NCBI GenBank assembly: GCA_944739405.2
Contig: OX123187.2
Location: 76,926,450-76,990,449, forward strand
From: Euclidia mi
Lineage: Eukaryota > Arthropoda > Insecta > Lepidoptera > Erebidae
Reading direction: 5' to 3'
DNA: 64,000 nucleotides
A program made the position numbers and the translations under genes. Below the pieces are notes generated by a model, which was given only the letters and a program-made list of their open reading frames with translations, made no database searches and was not told where the DNA came from. Of this stretch, positions 1 to 11,745 are shown piece by piece (positions within the stretch are counted from its first letter, which is position 1; each line of letters begins with the position of its first letter).

Positions 1-847
1 AATGTTTTTAAGCTTTCGCGATTTGTAACTCTAGGTAGTAATAACCACGGAACTCAAACCGAAACGTCGGAGCAAAAATAAGGCATAATTATGAAACTTT
101 TATCTCAAAAAATACGTTACATGTTTTTTATTTTATATTAGGACGATGCTTCTTATAATATGAACCCTACAAAAAAAATATAGTCTGAACGAAACCAAGG
201 CAACATTAACGTCATTTAGCTACCACACCAGCTTCGTTATCTCTTAAGACAAACATTCGAAAAATTACTCCAATATATCGTTCAAACAGTTAACCCCAAA
301 ATCGTCTGTACTAAACAACACACTAACCCTTTCATTTCATTAACGAGGGCCTAGATATGTTTAGACCTGCGATTAGTCAGTGTTACCACACACCATTGTA
401 AACCCAGCTTAACAATGGCCTGTAGTAAATTCACTTCTTCAACTCATTGCCTAAACGTATTGATCACTGAACGAACGTTGCTCTCGGAGATTAGTGGGAA
501 TTATGTAACGGTTACATCACTCATACATACGGCAAGACTTTGTAGTCAAAGCTTTACGCACACATATATAGTCATTGCTCATATTTAGTCATAGCTTTAC
601 GCACACACATAAAACCTAGCAAGAGTTTGTGGGAAGTTGTCTATGTGTGGGTCTTTGCTTGCGTCATGGCATGTGTGATAAAAGCTTTTGAGTTTAGTTT
701 GGCTTTCTACGTTTATTTTGTACCCAGGTATCGTTTGACACCACCTAAACCAACAAACAAGTGTTGTATTTATAAAGTGCCTTTTATTTTCAAAAAACGG
801 AAAAGTCCGAAGCACCCGTAACCGCCGAGCATGTAAGAAAAGAGTAA
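1..847. other. AT-rich sequence, no gene seen
   Basis: I see no supported gene here. Short reading frames occur on both strands but lack family resemblance. A short direct repeat containing agctttacgcacaca occurs near 550-564 and again near 594-608. Confidence 0.5.
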
Positions 848-955
848 TGAATGTAGAGGAAGCGCGTGAGGTTAACAAGGATAGAAGCAAGTGGCGTGCT
901 GTTGTCTCTGCCTACCCCAACGGGATAAAGGTGTGAGCATATGTATGTATGTACG
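848..955 (+). mobile_element. 3' terminal scrap of a LINE
   Basis: The plus strand encodes the extreme C-terminus of a LINE reverse transcriptase: a KWR..VVSAYPNG-type ending, then a stop, then an ATGT-type simple tail. The same ending occurs at 33085-33160 with a longer upstream coding part, and at 4265-4365 on the minus strand. All three are consistent with 5'-truncated insertions of one LINE family. The clade is not assigned. Confidence 0.55.
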
Positions 956-2067
956 TATTTTTTACATTATGTACAAAGTATAAAATAAATGATATAAAGA
1001 GAATTTATTTTTTGAAATTTTATATCCTTTGCAACAAAAGGCAGCTTAAGCCTCCGCAGTGATTGCTTTTATGTAAACGAAATAATTGTATTACACGTGT
1101 GTGTCATTGAACTTCGTTCAAAGGCGTTGGTCCATTTTAATGTGTTTGGTGTTTAAGTGGGTCACTGAACGGTTTGGATTTATCATAAGGCTCAGCTATA
1201 GACTGCGGGACTATCGAGTGATACAAATCTAGGTTTATTTTTATTGAATTTTTGGGTATGAAAGTTAGTGACTTATGTGGCTAGATTAGATATTTTCATG
1301 ATATTTAGGACAAGAAATAATTATTTATCTTTAGTAACAATACCCACAAATCAAAAGTCAGATACTTTCAACAATGTTTTACATGGCGACCGATTGATAT
1401 ATCCTAAGTGAACACTCCTTTATCTTTAACTTATAAGTTCTAATATCCACGTTTCTCAACTACCGTCGTTCATGAAGTGTAATAAGCCACCGATATTTAG
1501 TGTCCATTACACGCACAAGTCATCAATTATACTTTACCGTTCAGTCCATCAGGAATTCAGAATGAGTTCTTTGAACTCTGATTTTATATTGATATTTATA
1601 TAATTTGTGATCAAACTTGGGATTACTTTCGGTTTTGCTTTTTGTTCTACGAGTATGTACGAATTTGTGAATGTTGTATGATGTGAACTGAATGTTTCTG
1701 GAGATAGAAATGTCACATGGAGAACATTATATTATTTATTTTTTCGTTTGTACATTTTATTTATAAGACTTTTTCAATGTCGCTGACATAACCCAAATAC
1801 GTTTTTATGACATCTAATAAAACAGGATCAGATATGTCTGTACACAGATTGAAATTCAGAAAATAATGTCCCAGTGCGGAGATCAGCTGTAGGTAGAGCA
1901 AATTAATGGCATCACCATACATATGAGTCTTTCGTGACATATTGATTCTATACATCTCCTTTTTAATTTTTATAACATATCTACTTACTATTCTAGGTCT
2001 GCCATGCACCAATTTTGGTAAAACCATTTTGTTACCGATTACTCTAAGGTATTCCCGAAGCCTTTAA
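956..2067. other. AT-rich sequence, no gene seen
   Basis: Nothing recognisable. An 88-codon minus-strand frame at 1761-2027 has no motif I can place. Confidence 0.45.
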
Positions 2068-2292
2068 TTAGTAAAGCTCCCTACTCCATACTTTATTTGC
2101 ATATTTCATGAGAGAATGAAAGTAACCCTCTTGGCTTGCATTCAGGATTGCGGCGCTTGTCTGGTTATCATTAATAGATGAAAAACATCTTGATATAGGA
2201 CACAGGCTAGAAGCACAGTTTTTTAGCACTATTGCAGGAATGTCATCTGAACTAATGGTCATGTTTACGTCGATATTTCGCTGCGTTTCCAA
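2068..2292 (-). pseudogene. Possible LINE reverse-transcriptase fragment
   Basis: The N-terminal half of this 74-codon frame contains a run of the type SSDDIPAIVLKNCA...LCPI. This resembles the segment just upstream of the fingers of many LINE reverse transcriptases (DxIP..LLK..A..L.PI). The rest of the frame does not continue as RT, so it would be a truncated relic. I am unsure; chance similarity is possible. Confidence 0.25.
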
Positions 2293-2404
2293 AATGTCGA
2301 TTCAGCAAATACTTACCCGTCAGCAGTGAGATAGAGGTCATAGCGGTACTGAGCTTGCTATTCGTAATAGGTGTGCAATGTTAAGCAACGCTCGCGCAGG
2401 ATAC

Positions 2405-2530
2405 CACTTGGATTAGTGGCCGAGTGAGACATTTACATTAGGGCGTTACCATGCTTCGGAGGGCACGTAAAGCTGTCGGTCCCAGTTCTTGTGTCGGGAA
2501 ACCCCGACACCAGATTTCGCCACACACTGA
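2405..2530 (+). repeat. Fragment related to SINE family A
   Basis: The segment has a tRNA-like 'tggccgagtgag' start and the phrase 'gcttcggagggcacgtaaag' followed by gctgtcggtccc. This matches the body of SINE family A (compare 16575-16600) with many differences. It is probably an old or related copy. Confidence 0.4.
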
Positions 2531-4264
2531 CATGAGTAAAAAAAAACGTGAAATAAATCAGTTCAGTTAATAGACAGACAATTGTGTTATATAAGCTGAT
2601 TGTATCGGTGATATTTCATTTATAGGACGTAAATTTTAGACTTTACCATCGAAGCTATCTAGATCACAAGATTAATCAATTTCCACAGAGATAAACGAGA
2701 AATTGCATTTGACAGTATTGTCGAGACTGTCGTGGTCCAGAATATATGTCAATGAGTGGTCCCAACGTGGTGGAACAATATTTTATAATTATCGACGTTG
2801 GACAGGCACGATCGGCAGCAGGTGGAATTGCTTTAATTGTACAACGGAAGGCTATTCGCTAAAGAACTTAACGGTTTCCGGTCACGTATTAAACATCGTC
2901 CGCAATTCTGCAGAGGTTTTGAAGCTTCGGACATGCTGTAATTGTATTGTATTTACGAATTTTAGTATTGGATTTTGATGAGAATGCCGCAGATCTATGT
3001 GCCCAGATGAGTTACAATTTTGTAAGAGTGCACTAAGAAGACAAATTTTTAGTGACAGTCAGACCAAAAACTTATCGATTGGAGTACTTCCGGCAACCCT
3101 TCGATAGCTTTTCTACATCACAAAAAGGAACTGTTAAATCTGATGCAAATATAAGCTAGAAAATCTGAAATTGTTCATACACATTTAAAATCGATGAAAT
3201 ATAAAGAAAAATCCGTTACATAAAAAAACGATTTCTGTTATATAAATCTCCATTAATCTCCATCGGTCTGATCTTGAAATAAAAATACGGAAGAATAACC
3301 AACAATTTACAATCCAACAATCATTTAACTAATTTGCATCAACACAAACCCAATATTTTAAGGCACTTTATTACTGAAGTTGAAAATACAAATGGTAACA
3401 ACATAATTGACAATCATAGTCCTGTTCACGCCATTACCGAACGTAAGTGTGAAACTACAAAATAATGTCTAATGATTTCTGATCACGTAAAGCAACACGG
3501 AATGCTACGATATTGTAAGCATCAAATACTAGAGTTAAAAACATATTGTATATAAATGAAAATGTCTATCGGGAATATACCACGTTTCAGGACGCTATTT
3601 TGACACTTTTGTAATTATCATCACGGATATTCGAATGTTTTTGCCGCCATTCGAGGAATTTCGACATGAACTTTTACACCATATTTTGATTAAGTTTCAT
3701 GTAGACTTTCTTCGAGATGCAATGATGCATGACGATTCATATTTATTAAAATACGAATAGTCATGCATCATAATGCTTTATTAATAAAACAATCGTTAAA
3801 TAATAACACGTTTTGATAAATCACTTTAATATTCGGGTTTCATAAATCGCTTCGATACTTAGACACGTACCTAATTCCAAATAATTCATAACACTCGTCT
3901 GAGGTCAAAGTATAAATAAATTAAATACCATCCAATATTTAAAAAAACCTATCCAATAAATTTGAAAAGAATAACCACGAAAACTCGTTTCGAAATCGAT
4001 TACCCTAGATCAAAGATTTGTGTTAACACCCGAACATAATGAGAAAAATATATCTGAAACTCGGTATTTGAAATGATTGCCCGTGGATAAAGGAGACTAT
4101 ACATTTGACTTTGATGTAGTCTGTAACGGTCTACATGCCAATTTAGTGAAACAATTAAAACTATTGAAGTGCTCGTATACTGAAAAAAATAATCGTCTGA
4201 ATAGTAAGTGCCTAATTGATTTTTAAACATGCAAACAATGCACCTTTCAAGCTATCTCTTTTTC
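2531..4264. other. AT-rich sequence, no gene seen
   Basis: No supported gene. A 91-codon plus frame at 2703-2978 and a 76-codon minus frame at 4000-4230 show no family motif and are probably chance frames. Confidence 0.45.
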
Positions 4265-4365
4265 TACATACATGCTTGCATATAGGTACTCACGCGTTTT
4301 TGTCGTTGGGGTAGGCAGTGACAACAGAACGCCACTTGCATTTATTCCTACAAACTTACTTCTGC
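4265..4365 (-). mobile_element. 3' terminal scrap of a LINE
   Basis: Read on the minus strand this encodes CKWRSVVTAYPND and then a stop, followed by an ATGTA-type tail. It is the same LINE 3' end as at 848-955 and 33085-33160, in the opposite orientation. Confidence 0.5.
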
Positions 4366-4820
4366 CTCTAAGTTAGTACCCGAAACTAAATTCCAAATCA
4401 AAATGAGGCCAATAATATTATTGCGTGTTGCCTCAATTATATCGTTTATGATGATATTTTTCGTCCAACTTGCCTACATATACGGCAATCGCTTATTTGG
4501 TATTTTTAATACATAGCATATCTTTCAATATTTAGCTATTGTTCGTTATAACAATATCCTTTTCATTGCAGGTGCGGTGTCAGGACTACACATAACCGTT
4601 TCATGCTGCATAAAGATGTGCAAAGCTATTAAAACCGAGCTGTGCAATACAATTGAAACCTATTCGACACGATCGTGATCTCATCTCAGGTATGGTAAGA
4701 GCGAGAATATATCAGTCGTGTTGGAGTTCAATGCTCTAGGTGTTTGTCACTTTACTGATACTAGTATAGAAACTTCGTCTTCTATCAAGATACAACTTTT
4801 TTCTTTGATTCAGACTCAGT

Positions 4821-4919
4821 GAAAATTTAAATTTGAAAATTTTGAATTTGAAAATTTGAATTTGAAAAATTTGCATTTGAAAAAAATGAATGTGAGAAAT
4901 TCGAATTTAAATTAGAAAT
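4821..4919. repeat. Degenerate GAAATTTGAA-type simple repeat
   Basis: Imperfect tandem copies of a 7-10 base unit (gaaaatttgaattt and variants) run through this stretch. It is low-complexity sequence with no coding signal. Confidence 0.7.
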
Positions 4920-5132
4920 ACATGACTGATCCGAGGCAGAACCAGGACAGTTGTATCTAGACTATATTGTAACTGGCCGTGGCTCTGTATAGAAAGTTTA
5001 TCTCTGTGCTTCTATCATTTCCTTCGATGCTCATTATAAATTAATTCTTTTTCTTGCTATTTATGCCAGGCCTAAACGCAAAGTTTGCTCATAGATATTT
5101 CCTATAGAAGACACACCATCATCATCATCGTC

Positions 5133-5388
5133 CTCCTAGCGTTATCCAAGTTTCCGCTTACTAGTCTAACCGGATTTGGCTGAATATTAGCTTTTCCACA
5201 GAGCGACTGCCTGTATAACCTCCGCAATCCGAAAGGATAGCAATATTCCATGGTTTAGACTAGTGTAAGTTTATTTAGAGGTACTGACGCCCTATAACGA
5301 TTGTCAAAGACCTTCATGACAGCCGGGACCGACGGCTTAACGTGCTCTCCGGGGCACGGGACATGCGATAATTAAAAATTTAATACAC
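5133..5388 (-). mobile_element. SINE family A copy, 5' head missing
   Basis: Minus-strand copy of the family whose best example is 16430-16807. Shared blocks are 'ctagcgttatcc', 'ctagtctaaccggattt', 'gaatattagcttttccac' and 'cgttaagccgtcggtccc' (reverse complement). The tRNA-like head is lost; the copy stops near the A+T segment that normally precedes it. Confidence 0.75.
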
Positions 5389-5671
5389 ACCATCTTATGT
5401 TATTATTTTCCAACAGTCAATAAAACCGGACCAGACCAAATTCCAGTGTGTGTACTCTTTAAGGTATCTTTGACATAATATCGAAGTGAACTCGGTGACT
5501 GGGCATAGAATTTTTCTCTGTGAAATTATAAAATACGTCTCGAGGGTTAGGTAACGGATCAATATAATTAAGTTGATATAAGTCAAATGTCAAGATGTTT
5601 GAATATTTATCAGAATTGAGTTATATTTACGTTTTAGAATTGATGACCTTATTAGGTTATAAGTCCCAACT

Positions 5672-5772
5672 GGCCAGCGTGGTATAGTTGGCCAAATCGT
5701 TCCGTTGTTGCCTCCCGTGACCCAAATCAGGAGTGACCTAAGTATTATTATGTCCAGTAATGGACTACAAAA
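5672..5772 (-). repeat. Repeat family E fragment
   Basis: The phrase ggccagcgtggtatagt, then aggagtgacctaa and tgtccagtaatggac, matches the reverse complement of 47920-47985. It is an interspersed repeat of unknown class. Confidence 0.5.
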
Positions 5773-6861
5773 TATTAATATAAAGAGTGATAATAGTTTA
5801 CAAGAGTGATCGCGTAGTGGCTTTGATGTTCACATTTTGTGGTGTGGTGTATGTTGGTACGGGTGTACCGCTGGTGTAAAGTGGTAAATAAAAATATTAG
5901 ATCACTTACGGTTTCTTGTTTATAATGTCTCGTCAACATACACAGAATATTCAGAAGATAATGAGATGATAAGAGTAGCGTAGATATTTAGTTATGCAGA
6001 AGCACTGATAGTATGTACTCAAGGTTTACAATCACTTGGAAGTCTCAGCACCAGAATATGATATAGATACTAAAGATAGAATGTCGGAAAAATATCAGCG
6101 TTTTTAGTAGGTGAGAAACATGCGTTCTGTTTCAAGGCTTTTTCAAATCTCTTCACAATAGATCATACTGGCCAGTCTTGACCGCTCCGCGGCCGGCTAG
6201 TAAAAAGTTCGTATATGCGGCGGAGCAAGAAAGAAGAGCGACAAGCCGGTACTATTTAATTGTGTAGTATGTTATGTTTATTAAATAAATAAATAAATAT
6301 AAATACTTGTGATTTTAATAGTATGTGTTGGCAGAAATAGTGTGAATAAATGAATATTATGGTTAGGGAGCCCACAGTGGCATATAATTGGACTAATTGG
6401 ACTAAAACATACAAAGAAAGTCATACGTACTGCTGGTCTACTGGCTAGTTAATCATAAAGGTCAAACAACATATCAATGAATTCAGAATTTACTTTTGTA
6501 TTACTAGAAGCTTGTATCAAATCAGCTGTTTAACGGTCCTTGTTAGAGGCGTACTGGAATCTTGTTAAATGACCGTCTTATACCTTGTCATATCGAGGTA
6601 TTACAGTTTACCCCGAGAACATTGCCGGTGACCGGGTCATGTATTGGCGGTATCGGCTTTGCTTTATGATGTAAAAGAATTTTCTGAGTAAACGAGTATG
6701 TCCATGTTAGATCCTATTTATGAAATGAATATATTTTATCTAGTAGCTTGATCTAGTATAAATAATAAAGGTATTTCAGTAAAATTCATGTTTGTAGTAT
6801 ACTAACTAAAACTTTGTATATCCACTATTCTGCTTATCCAATAGCAATTAATCCGTTTATT
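5773..6861. other. AT-rich sequence, no gene seen
   Basis: No gene supported. A short GC-rich patch at about 6165-6255 is followed by an (AAAT)n run at about 6278-6300. This looks like the tail of a retroelement insertion, but I cannot name it. Confidence 0.4.
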
Positions 6862-6877
6862 TACGTTTTGACAAACT

Positions 6878-7250
6878 CATCCTCTTAGCGTTATCCCAGT
6901 TTCCATCTGGGGTCCGCTTCCTAGTCTAACCGGATTTAGCTGAATATTAGCTTTTCCACAGAGCGACTGCCTATCTGACCTCTGCAACCCGAAGGGATAG
7001 CGATATTCCATAGTTTAGACTAGTGTCAGTTTTATTAGAAGGTAATGACTGACGCCCTGTAACGATTGTCAAAGATCTTCATGACAACCGGGACCGACGG
7101 CTTAACGTGCTCTCCGAGGCACGGGACAAGCGATAATTAATATAATTCAATACGCACATAACTCCGAAAAGTCATTGGTGCGCGCCGTGGATTCGAACCC
7201 GATACCCTCTGCATGGCAGTCTGTTGGTATCTCCACTATGCTATCGCTGC
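6878..7250 (-). mobile_element. SINE family A, full-length copy with target duplication
   Basis: A 373-bp minus-strand copy. The tRNA-like head lies at the right end, with the B-box-like ggattcgaacccgat (plus strand) near 7188-7202. The insertion is flanked by the 16-bp duplication tacgttttgacaaact at 6862-6877 and 7251-7266. That is the signature of LINE-machinery-mediated integration, so this copy gives one of the best boundary definitions for the family. Confidence 0.88.
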
Positions 7251-7266
7251 TACGTTTTGACAAACT

Positions 7267-7758
7267 GAATGCCTATAATCACTACACGAACATAATCTGT
7301 AACTGACACAAATTAATATTTATTTGTACTTAGATATACCTTTACAAATATTAACTGTATGGCAAACTGTATGGCAACTCAGATATAATGTTTGTATTTA
7401 CATAGCCACAAAGACAGCCTTAGCTTTGTGTAAGCCCACAGGCAGCGGTCATGTAGACCGTCCCAAATGACCATGAGAGTGACTGACTTGAGAGTACACT
7501 TGTGATTGTGAGCATATTAGTGCACTTTAATATCTCTGCGTAGGAAGCCGGTCTCTTTGAGACATTTCTATCATTATTATTACATTTCTTTTAGATTCCA
7601 CATATACTTTTAGCGTCGTTTCTTAGTTAGAAAATTACAGGTTTCACACGCAAAAAACCGTAAAAAGTTTCTTAAAAGGGACAGATTCTCTTACAGGCGT
7701 CAATATAGGCTCTTGGAATGCCACTTCTACGCCTTCTAAATGTATTCGAGCGTCGCTC
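7267..7758. other. No gene seen
   Basis: AT-rich sequence between SINE A and the CpG-rich MITE. No motif recognised. Confidence 0.5.
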
Positions 7759-7761
7759 TTA

Positions 7762-8216
7762 GTTCGGTTTCAAATTAGCGTTTTATACGCGCGTATAAGC
7801 TCGTTTTTGGAAGCGCATGTAGGCGCGTATAGGCGCGCCTTTTGGCACACGCGCAACTCGTACGAGCGTTGACGCGTTTCTCAGCTCGTATAACCACGAG
7901 CCGTCAGAATCCATGTTGACACTGAGAAGACGTCACTACCGTTTCGAGCGAATACGCCCGTTTACGTGAGTCTGGTTTTTTGAAGCGCGTAATGTAGCGC
8001 GCGTGTAAGCGCGTATGCTGAAACGACCGTATACGCGCAGAAAAATACGCTAATCTGAAACCGCTCTTACACGCGCGCTACATTAGGTACGCGCCTACAT
8101 GCGCTTCCAAAAACGAGCTTATACGCGCGTATAAAACGCTAATCTGAAACCGCCCTAAGCGCGTATGCTAAAACGACCGTATACGCGCAGAAAAATACGC
8201 TAATCTGAAACCGCCC
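7762..8216. mobile_element. CpG-rich MITE with TTA target duplication
   Basis: A 455-bp non-coding element with inverted ends. About 75 bp at 7765-7840 pairs with 8088-8155, including attagcgttttatacgcgcg and agctcgtttttggaagcgca. A second pair of GCGTATACGCGC-rich segments (about 8030-8075 and 8165-8216) lies inside. The outermost ends read GTTCGGTTTCA and TGAAACCGCCC and are flanked by TTA at 7759-7761 and 8217-8219. A 3-bp TWA duplication suggests PIF/Harbinger-type mobilisation (family knowledge plus inference). The nested inverted blocks suggest internal duplication or one copy inserted in another. Confidence 0.7.
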
Positions 8217-8673
8217 TTATTCAGTTTTGCCACTTGCTGCTCTGGGTTTTGTAATTTTTGCTTTTGGGTTATTGGTTTTTAATAAAGGCTTTACAGGATC
8301 TATCAAGATATGTTGTAGTAGACTGCTACTATTTTTTTTTGATTGCACGAAAGGCGTTATTAGTTGAGAAGTCACCTCAGCGTTTAACACTGCATTTTGA
8401 GATTTCTTTGTTCGTTTCTGACTTTATACATATTATATCAACAGTTTATTAATAAACTGTTGACTGGTAAGGTTTACAAAGTACCTATATAGAAAAACTT
8501 GATAGTTGATTATCAAGCTTTTCTTTTCCTCCGAAAATTCTAATGCAAAATTGAATCAACGAATGCTTCACTAATATTTCTGCGCTAAAACCAAATACAC
8601 CAAAAGCTGTTTGTCATCTGCACAAGCATTAGCGTTTGTATCGTTTACAGATGTTGCAAACAAAACAAAACAT
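8217..8673. other. No gene seen
   Basis: A 64-codon plus frame at 8258-8452 shows no motif. Nothing else recognised. Confidence 0.45.
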
Positions 8674-8887
8674 TGACTGCACGGTTAACGTAGTGGTTTA
8701 AGCGGCCACCCCACCACTTGACACTGCGCCGAGTGTTGTCGGTTCGATTCCCACACGAGACAACACTTTGTGCGATCCATAAATTGTTGTTTCGAGTCTG
8801 GGTGTTCATTGTGTCCGTTGGTTGTATGTTTGTAAAGTCCCCCGCGACACAGGATTTATTCCTACTGCGGGAGTTGTCTTCTTTAAA
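8674..8887 (+). mobile_element. SINE family B copy
   Basis: Begins gactgcacggtt, with an A-box-like tagtggtttaagcgg and a B-box-like ggttcgattcccac near 8742-8755. The body runs through ttgtttcgagtctgggtgttc to a conserved gcgggag end. Matching copies are at 48695-48892 and 63632-63770 (plus) and 40783-40996 (minus). tRNA-derived SINEs are transcribed by RNA polymerase III and use LINE machinery (family knowledge). Confidence 0.82.
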
Positions 8888-9474
8888 TTGAAGCGGTAGC
8901 TACATACAACTGTGGCCATCTAGCTAGCGACGACGAAGTCTCAACAACAAACAATACGGCGACATCTATCGGACACGATTCTACGAAAACAAGGTGATGA
9001 ATCGCACAAGCAGAGTTCGCACGCCGAGTTGTATATATGAAACTTCTCAAATACGTCCGTTGGACTGACAGTCCACCAGGCGCGATCACCCAGCCTGGTT
9101 AGAGGATCCTCCCTCTAGTTTGAGGAACACCACAACTTTCTTCTTCCACAAAATAAAAAAAAAAGGTCAGCATTGAGCTTAGATGTTTGACTACTGTGTA
9201 AGATTCACACCAACCGGTGAATTTTACAACTGATTGAAGTGTTAAATGTTCGAGTGTAACATGTACGATCTTTACACTCAAAATTCTCGTAAACACTTTA
9301 CATTTTATAGTGCTTTTTTTAGCTCCTAGGTAGCTCCTAGGTAGCTCCTAGCTAGGTATTACATGTCATAATTTTTATTATTCTTTTGCTATTTTCCCAA
9401 TTGATACGTTCGAATAAATTCAAGCTTATTCGGGAAAATAAACGAAGCAATTGGCAGTTATTTGATGCAGTGTT
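8888..9474. other. No gene seen
   Basis: 8890-9095 is slightly GC-richer than its surroundings and ends in cccagcctggtt. It could be an old repeat but I cannot place it. The rest is AT-rich. Confidence 0.4.
9318..9356. repeat. Short tandem repeat, TAGCTCCTAGG unit
   Basis: About three copies of the 11-base unit tagctcctagg in direct tandem. The last copy is degenerate (agctcctagctagg). Confidence 0.8.
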
Positions 9475-9530
9475 ATTACACCTCGGCCTACCCCTTCGGG
9501 GATTCAGGCGTGAGACTATTATTTATCTGC
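9475..9530 (+). repeat. SINE family C tail fragment
   Basis: The string ttacacctcggcctacccct followed by tcggggattcaggcgtgaga is the conserved 3' end of family C (compare 10851-10893). Confidence 0.6.
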
Positions 9531-9744
9531 AAGGGAACGATGCACTTCCTAACTGTACGTGATTGATGCATCTGCGCATTTTTTAGAAAGATTCTCGACG
9601 CATTCAGTATTTTTAACTTTAATACTTTCAGCAATTTGCCTCATAAACAAGCTTGTTATTTCTTTATTTTGATCTAGTAACTAAAAAACTTTACAATCGG
9701 CACTTCATTACTTCAATATTAACTTGCAAACGTATCCAAAGGAA

Positions 9745-9895
9745 AAAAAACTCAGTAGCAGCACGGAGTCTGGTGATGTGCCCGGTAGCGGCAATAGGCT
9801 CGCCCCCTATTACGTGGGACCTAAAAAACATGGCGAAATGTGAGTGTTATATTACACCTCTGCTTAACCCTTCGGGGCAAAAGGCGCGAGTCTAG
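9745..9895 (+). mobile_element. SINE family C, 3' half
   Basis: Matches 10750-10900: cagtagcagcacggagtctg, gcaataggctcgccccctat, acgtgggacctaaaaa and the gcctacccttcgggg-type end. The tRNA-like head is missing. Confidence 0.75.
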
Positions 9896-10638
9896 GAAAA
9901 ATATATAACCAAAGGAGCCAAAACATTTTCTCTTTTAACCATCCGCTAAACTAATCCGCGTAATCATTTGAAGGTTCACTAAAATCACAGACAAGCATGG
10001 CTTCGTTATCTAAAAGTACCGATAGCTCTTCGTCCGACCATGCGATATATCGGACAGAATATGATACGTAATCAAAACGTACGATTGTAATTTATTTAAC
10101 CGACCAACTCAATTCCGCACTATATTTGCGAAGCACGAAATTACACCAATCCTGTATTGGATTATAGTAACGCGGATATGAATATGTAAATTGATGGAAT
10201 TTTGTTTGGTGATATAGATGCGGATTTCGTCATTAAATGTATTTGGGTAAAATATTTACTGGTTTAATTTATGTTCTCTTGACTGGATTTTTAACAACCA
10301 CGCAAAAAGGGAGATTTAATAAATTTAATGAGTCTGTGTACATATCTGTGTGTCTATATTTAATTTTGGAACCGCAGCTTCCGAACAGATGTGCCGACTC
10401 TCATCTGCTCGATTTCTGTAATTAAAATGTATCGTGATGGATTAAGCTACAATTCATAACTGTTTTCGTCAGGAGTAATTTAAAATTGTATGAAATAAAT
10501 ATTATGAAACCCGTTCAAGAAATTATATGTAGTAAATGAAACTAGAGAATACAAACTAATATCAAACAAAATTAGGATTGATTAGTAACTAATGATAACT
10601 AGATAACCTACCAAGACAATACCTAAAAATCTGCAACG
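9896..10638. other. AT-rich sequence, no gene seen
   Basis: A 62-codon plus frame at 10237-10425 has no motif. Nothing else recognised. Confidence 0.45.
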
Positions 10639-10650
10639 ATAACGAAATGC

Positions 10651-10903
10651 CTCGTTGGTCTCGCGGCATAAATGTGCGCGTGGGATTGGGAGGTCTCGGG
10701 TTCGATTTCCGGGTCGGGCAAAGAGTTATTGGGTTTTCCGTTAGGAAATTCTCAGTAGCAGCACGGAGTCTGGGAATGTGCCTGGTACGGCAATAGGCTC
10801 GCCCCCTATTACGTGGGACCTAAAAACTCATGTCGAAATGTGGTTGTAATATTACACTTCTGCCTACCCTTTCGGGGATACAGGCGAGAGTCTATAAATA
10901 AAA
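10651..10903 (+). mobile_element. SINE family C, full-length with target duplication
   Basis: A 253-bp copy. The tRNA-like head has an A-box-like tggtctcgcggcataaatg and a B-box-like gggttcgatttccgg near 10698-10712, then the family C body and an A-rich end. It is flanked by the 12-bp duplication ataacgaaatgc at 10639-10650 and 10904-10915, which fixes both boundaries. Other copies are at 9745-9895, 19562-19816 (minus) and 33195-33320. Confidence 0.87.
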
Positions 10904-10915
10904 ATAACGAAATGC

Positions 10916-11562
10916 TACATTAAAAAGAACTTAAAATAGATGAGATAACCATCAATCAATTCTCAGTTCATTCTTAATACACTCGTCACCTACGTATTCG
11001 TTTAACTATACTGCCACAAGTACATCATCTTAACAGTGTTCATCAGAGGTAGAAATGTAATTTTTTAACCATCTTTACTCCAATACCGATCAAGAACACT
11101 CGAAAACACGATTATTCGTTCAAGCGAATAAATAATTTATTTCCTGAGAAACAAAGTCTCTCATCAACGTCTGAAAAACACCTGAGACCAGCACTTTGAG
11201 TTTACACCATACCCGTCAGGGTACCGTACGAAAGTTTTCCCCTAAAAGGGAGTGAAAAGGTTCGCCCATTCTCTCATATATCCCATGGAAATTAAAACAT
11301 TGTTTCCAAATACTTTTACGTGTTTCACCTTGGCATTTGGAATTTGTTAAATGGTATTGGATTCAGCGTATACGCATAATCTATAGTACCTCCGTTAATG
11401 AATTGCTTGGAAATGATAAATTGTGTTTACAAGCAGGTCTGTCTGCTACACGCTCTGATAAAAAAGAAGGCGCACTATGCATAACGCGCTGAAAAATAAA
11501 TAAATCAAACAAGTATTCGCTTTATATACAAAGTCAATACACTTTTGTATATAATACTAGAG
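10916..11562. other. No gene seen
   Basis: Nothing recognised apart from a short segment at 11205-11290 (cgtcagggtaccgtacgaaa and following), which has the look of an old repeat. Confidence 0.4.
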
Positions 11563-11745
11563 GATGCCCGCAGCACATTTCATTTTTAATTGAACTGTTT
11601 TTCCTGGATCTCGTGCGAATTTCGGGAAATATCTTCTTAGTGCACCTCTAGGGATCTAAGGGAATGTACATGCCAAATTTTAGCTTCCTGCGCCTCATAG
11701 TTTTAGCTGTAGCTTGTCTTTCATTCAGTCAGGAACGCAAGAATT
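11563..11745 (-). mobile_element. Helitron-like fragment, family HEL-2
   Basis: Reads on the minus strand as cgcaggaagctaaaatttgg, then ggtgcactaagaagatatttc and ggaaa...tgctgcgggcatcctctag. It aligns with 13385-13580 (plus) and 19441-19860 (minus). The CTAG-type end next to a GC-rich stretch is what non-autonomous Helitron 3' ends look like, but no Rep/helicase is present, so the class is inferred. Confidence 0.5.

Noticed and set aside
2703..2978. 91-codon plus frame as a small secreted Cys-rich protein
   Set aside because: No signal peptide and irregular cysteines. Other frames of the same DNA look equally gene-like.
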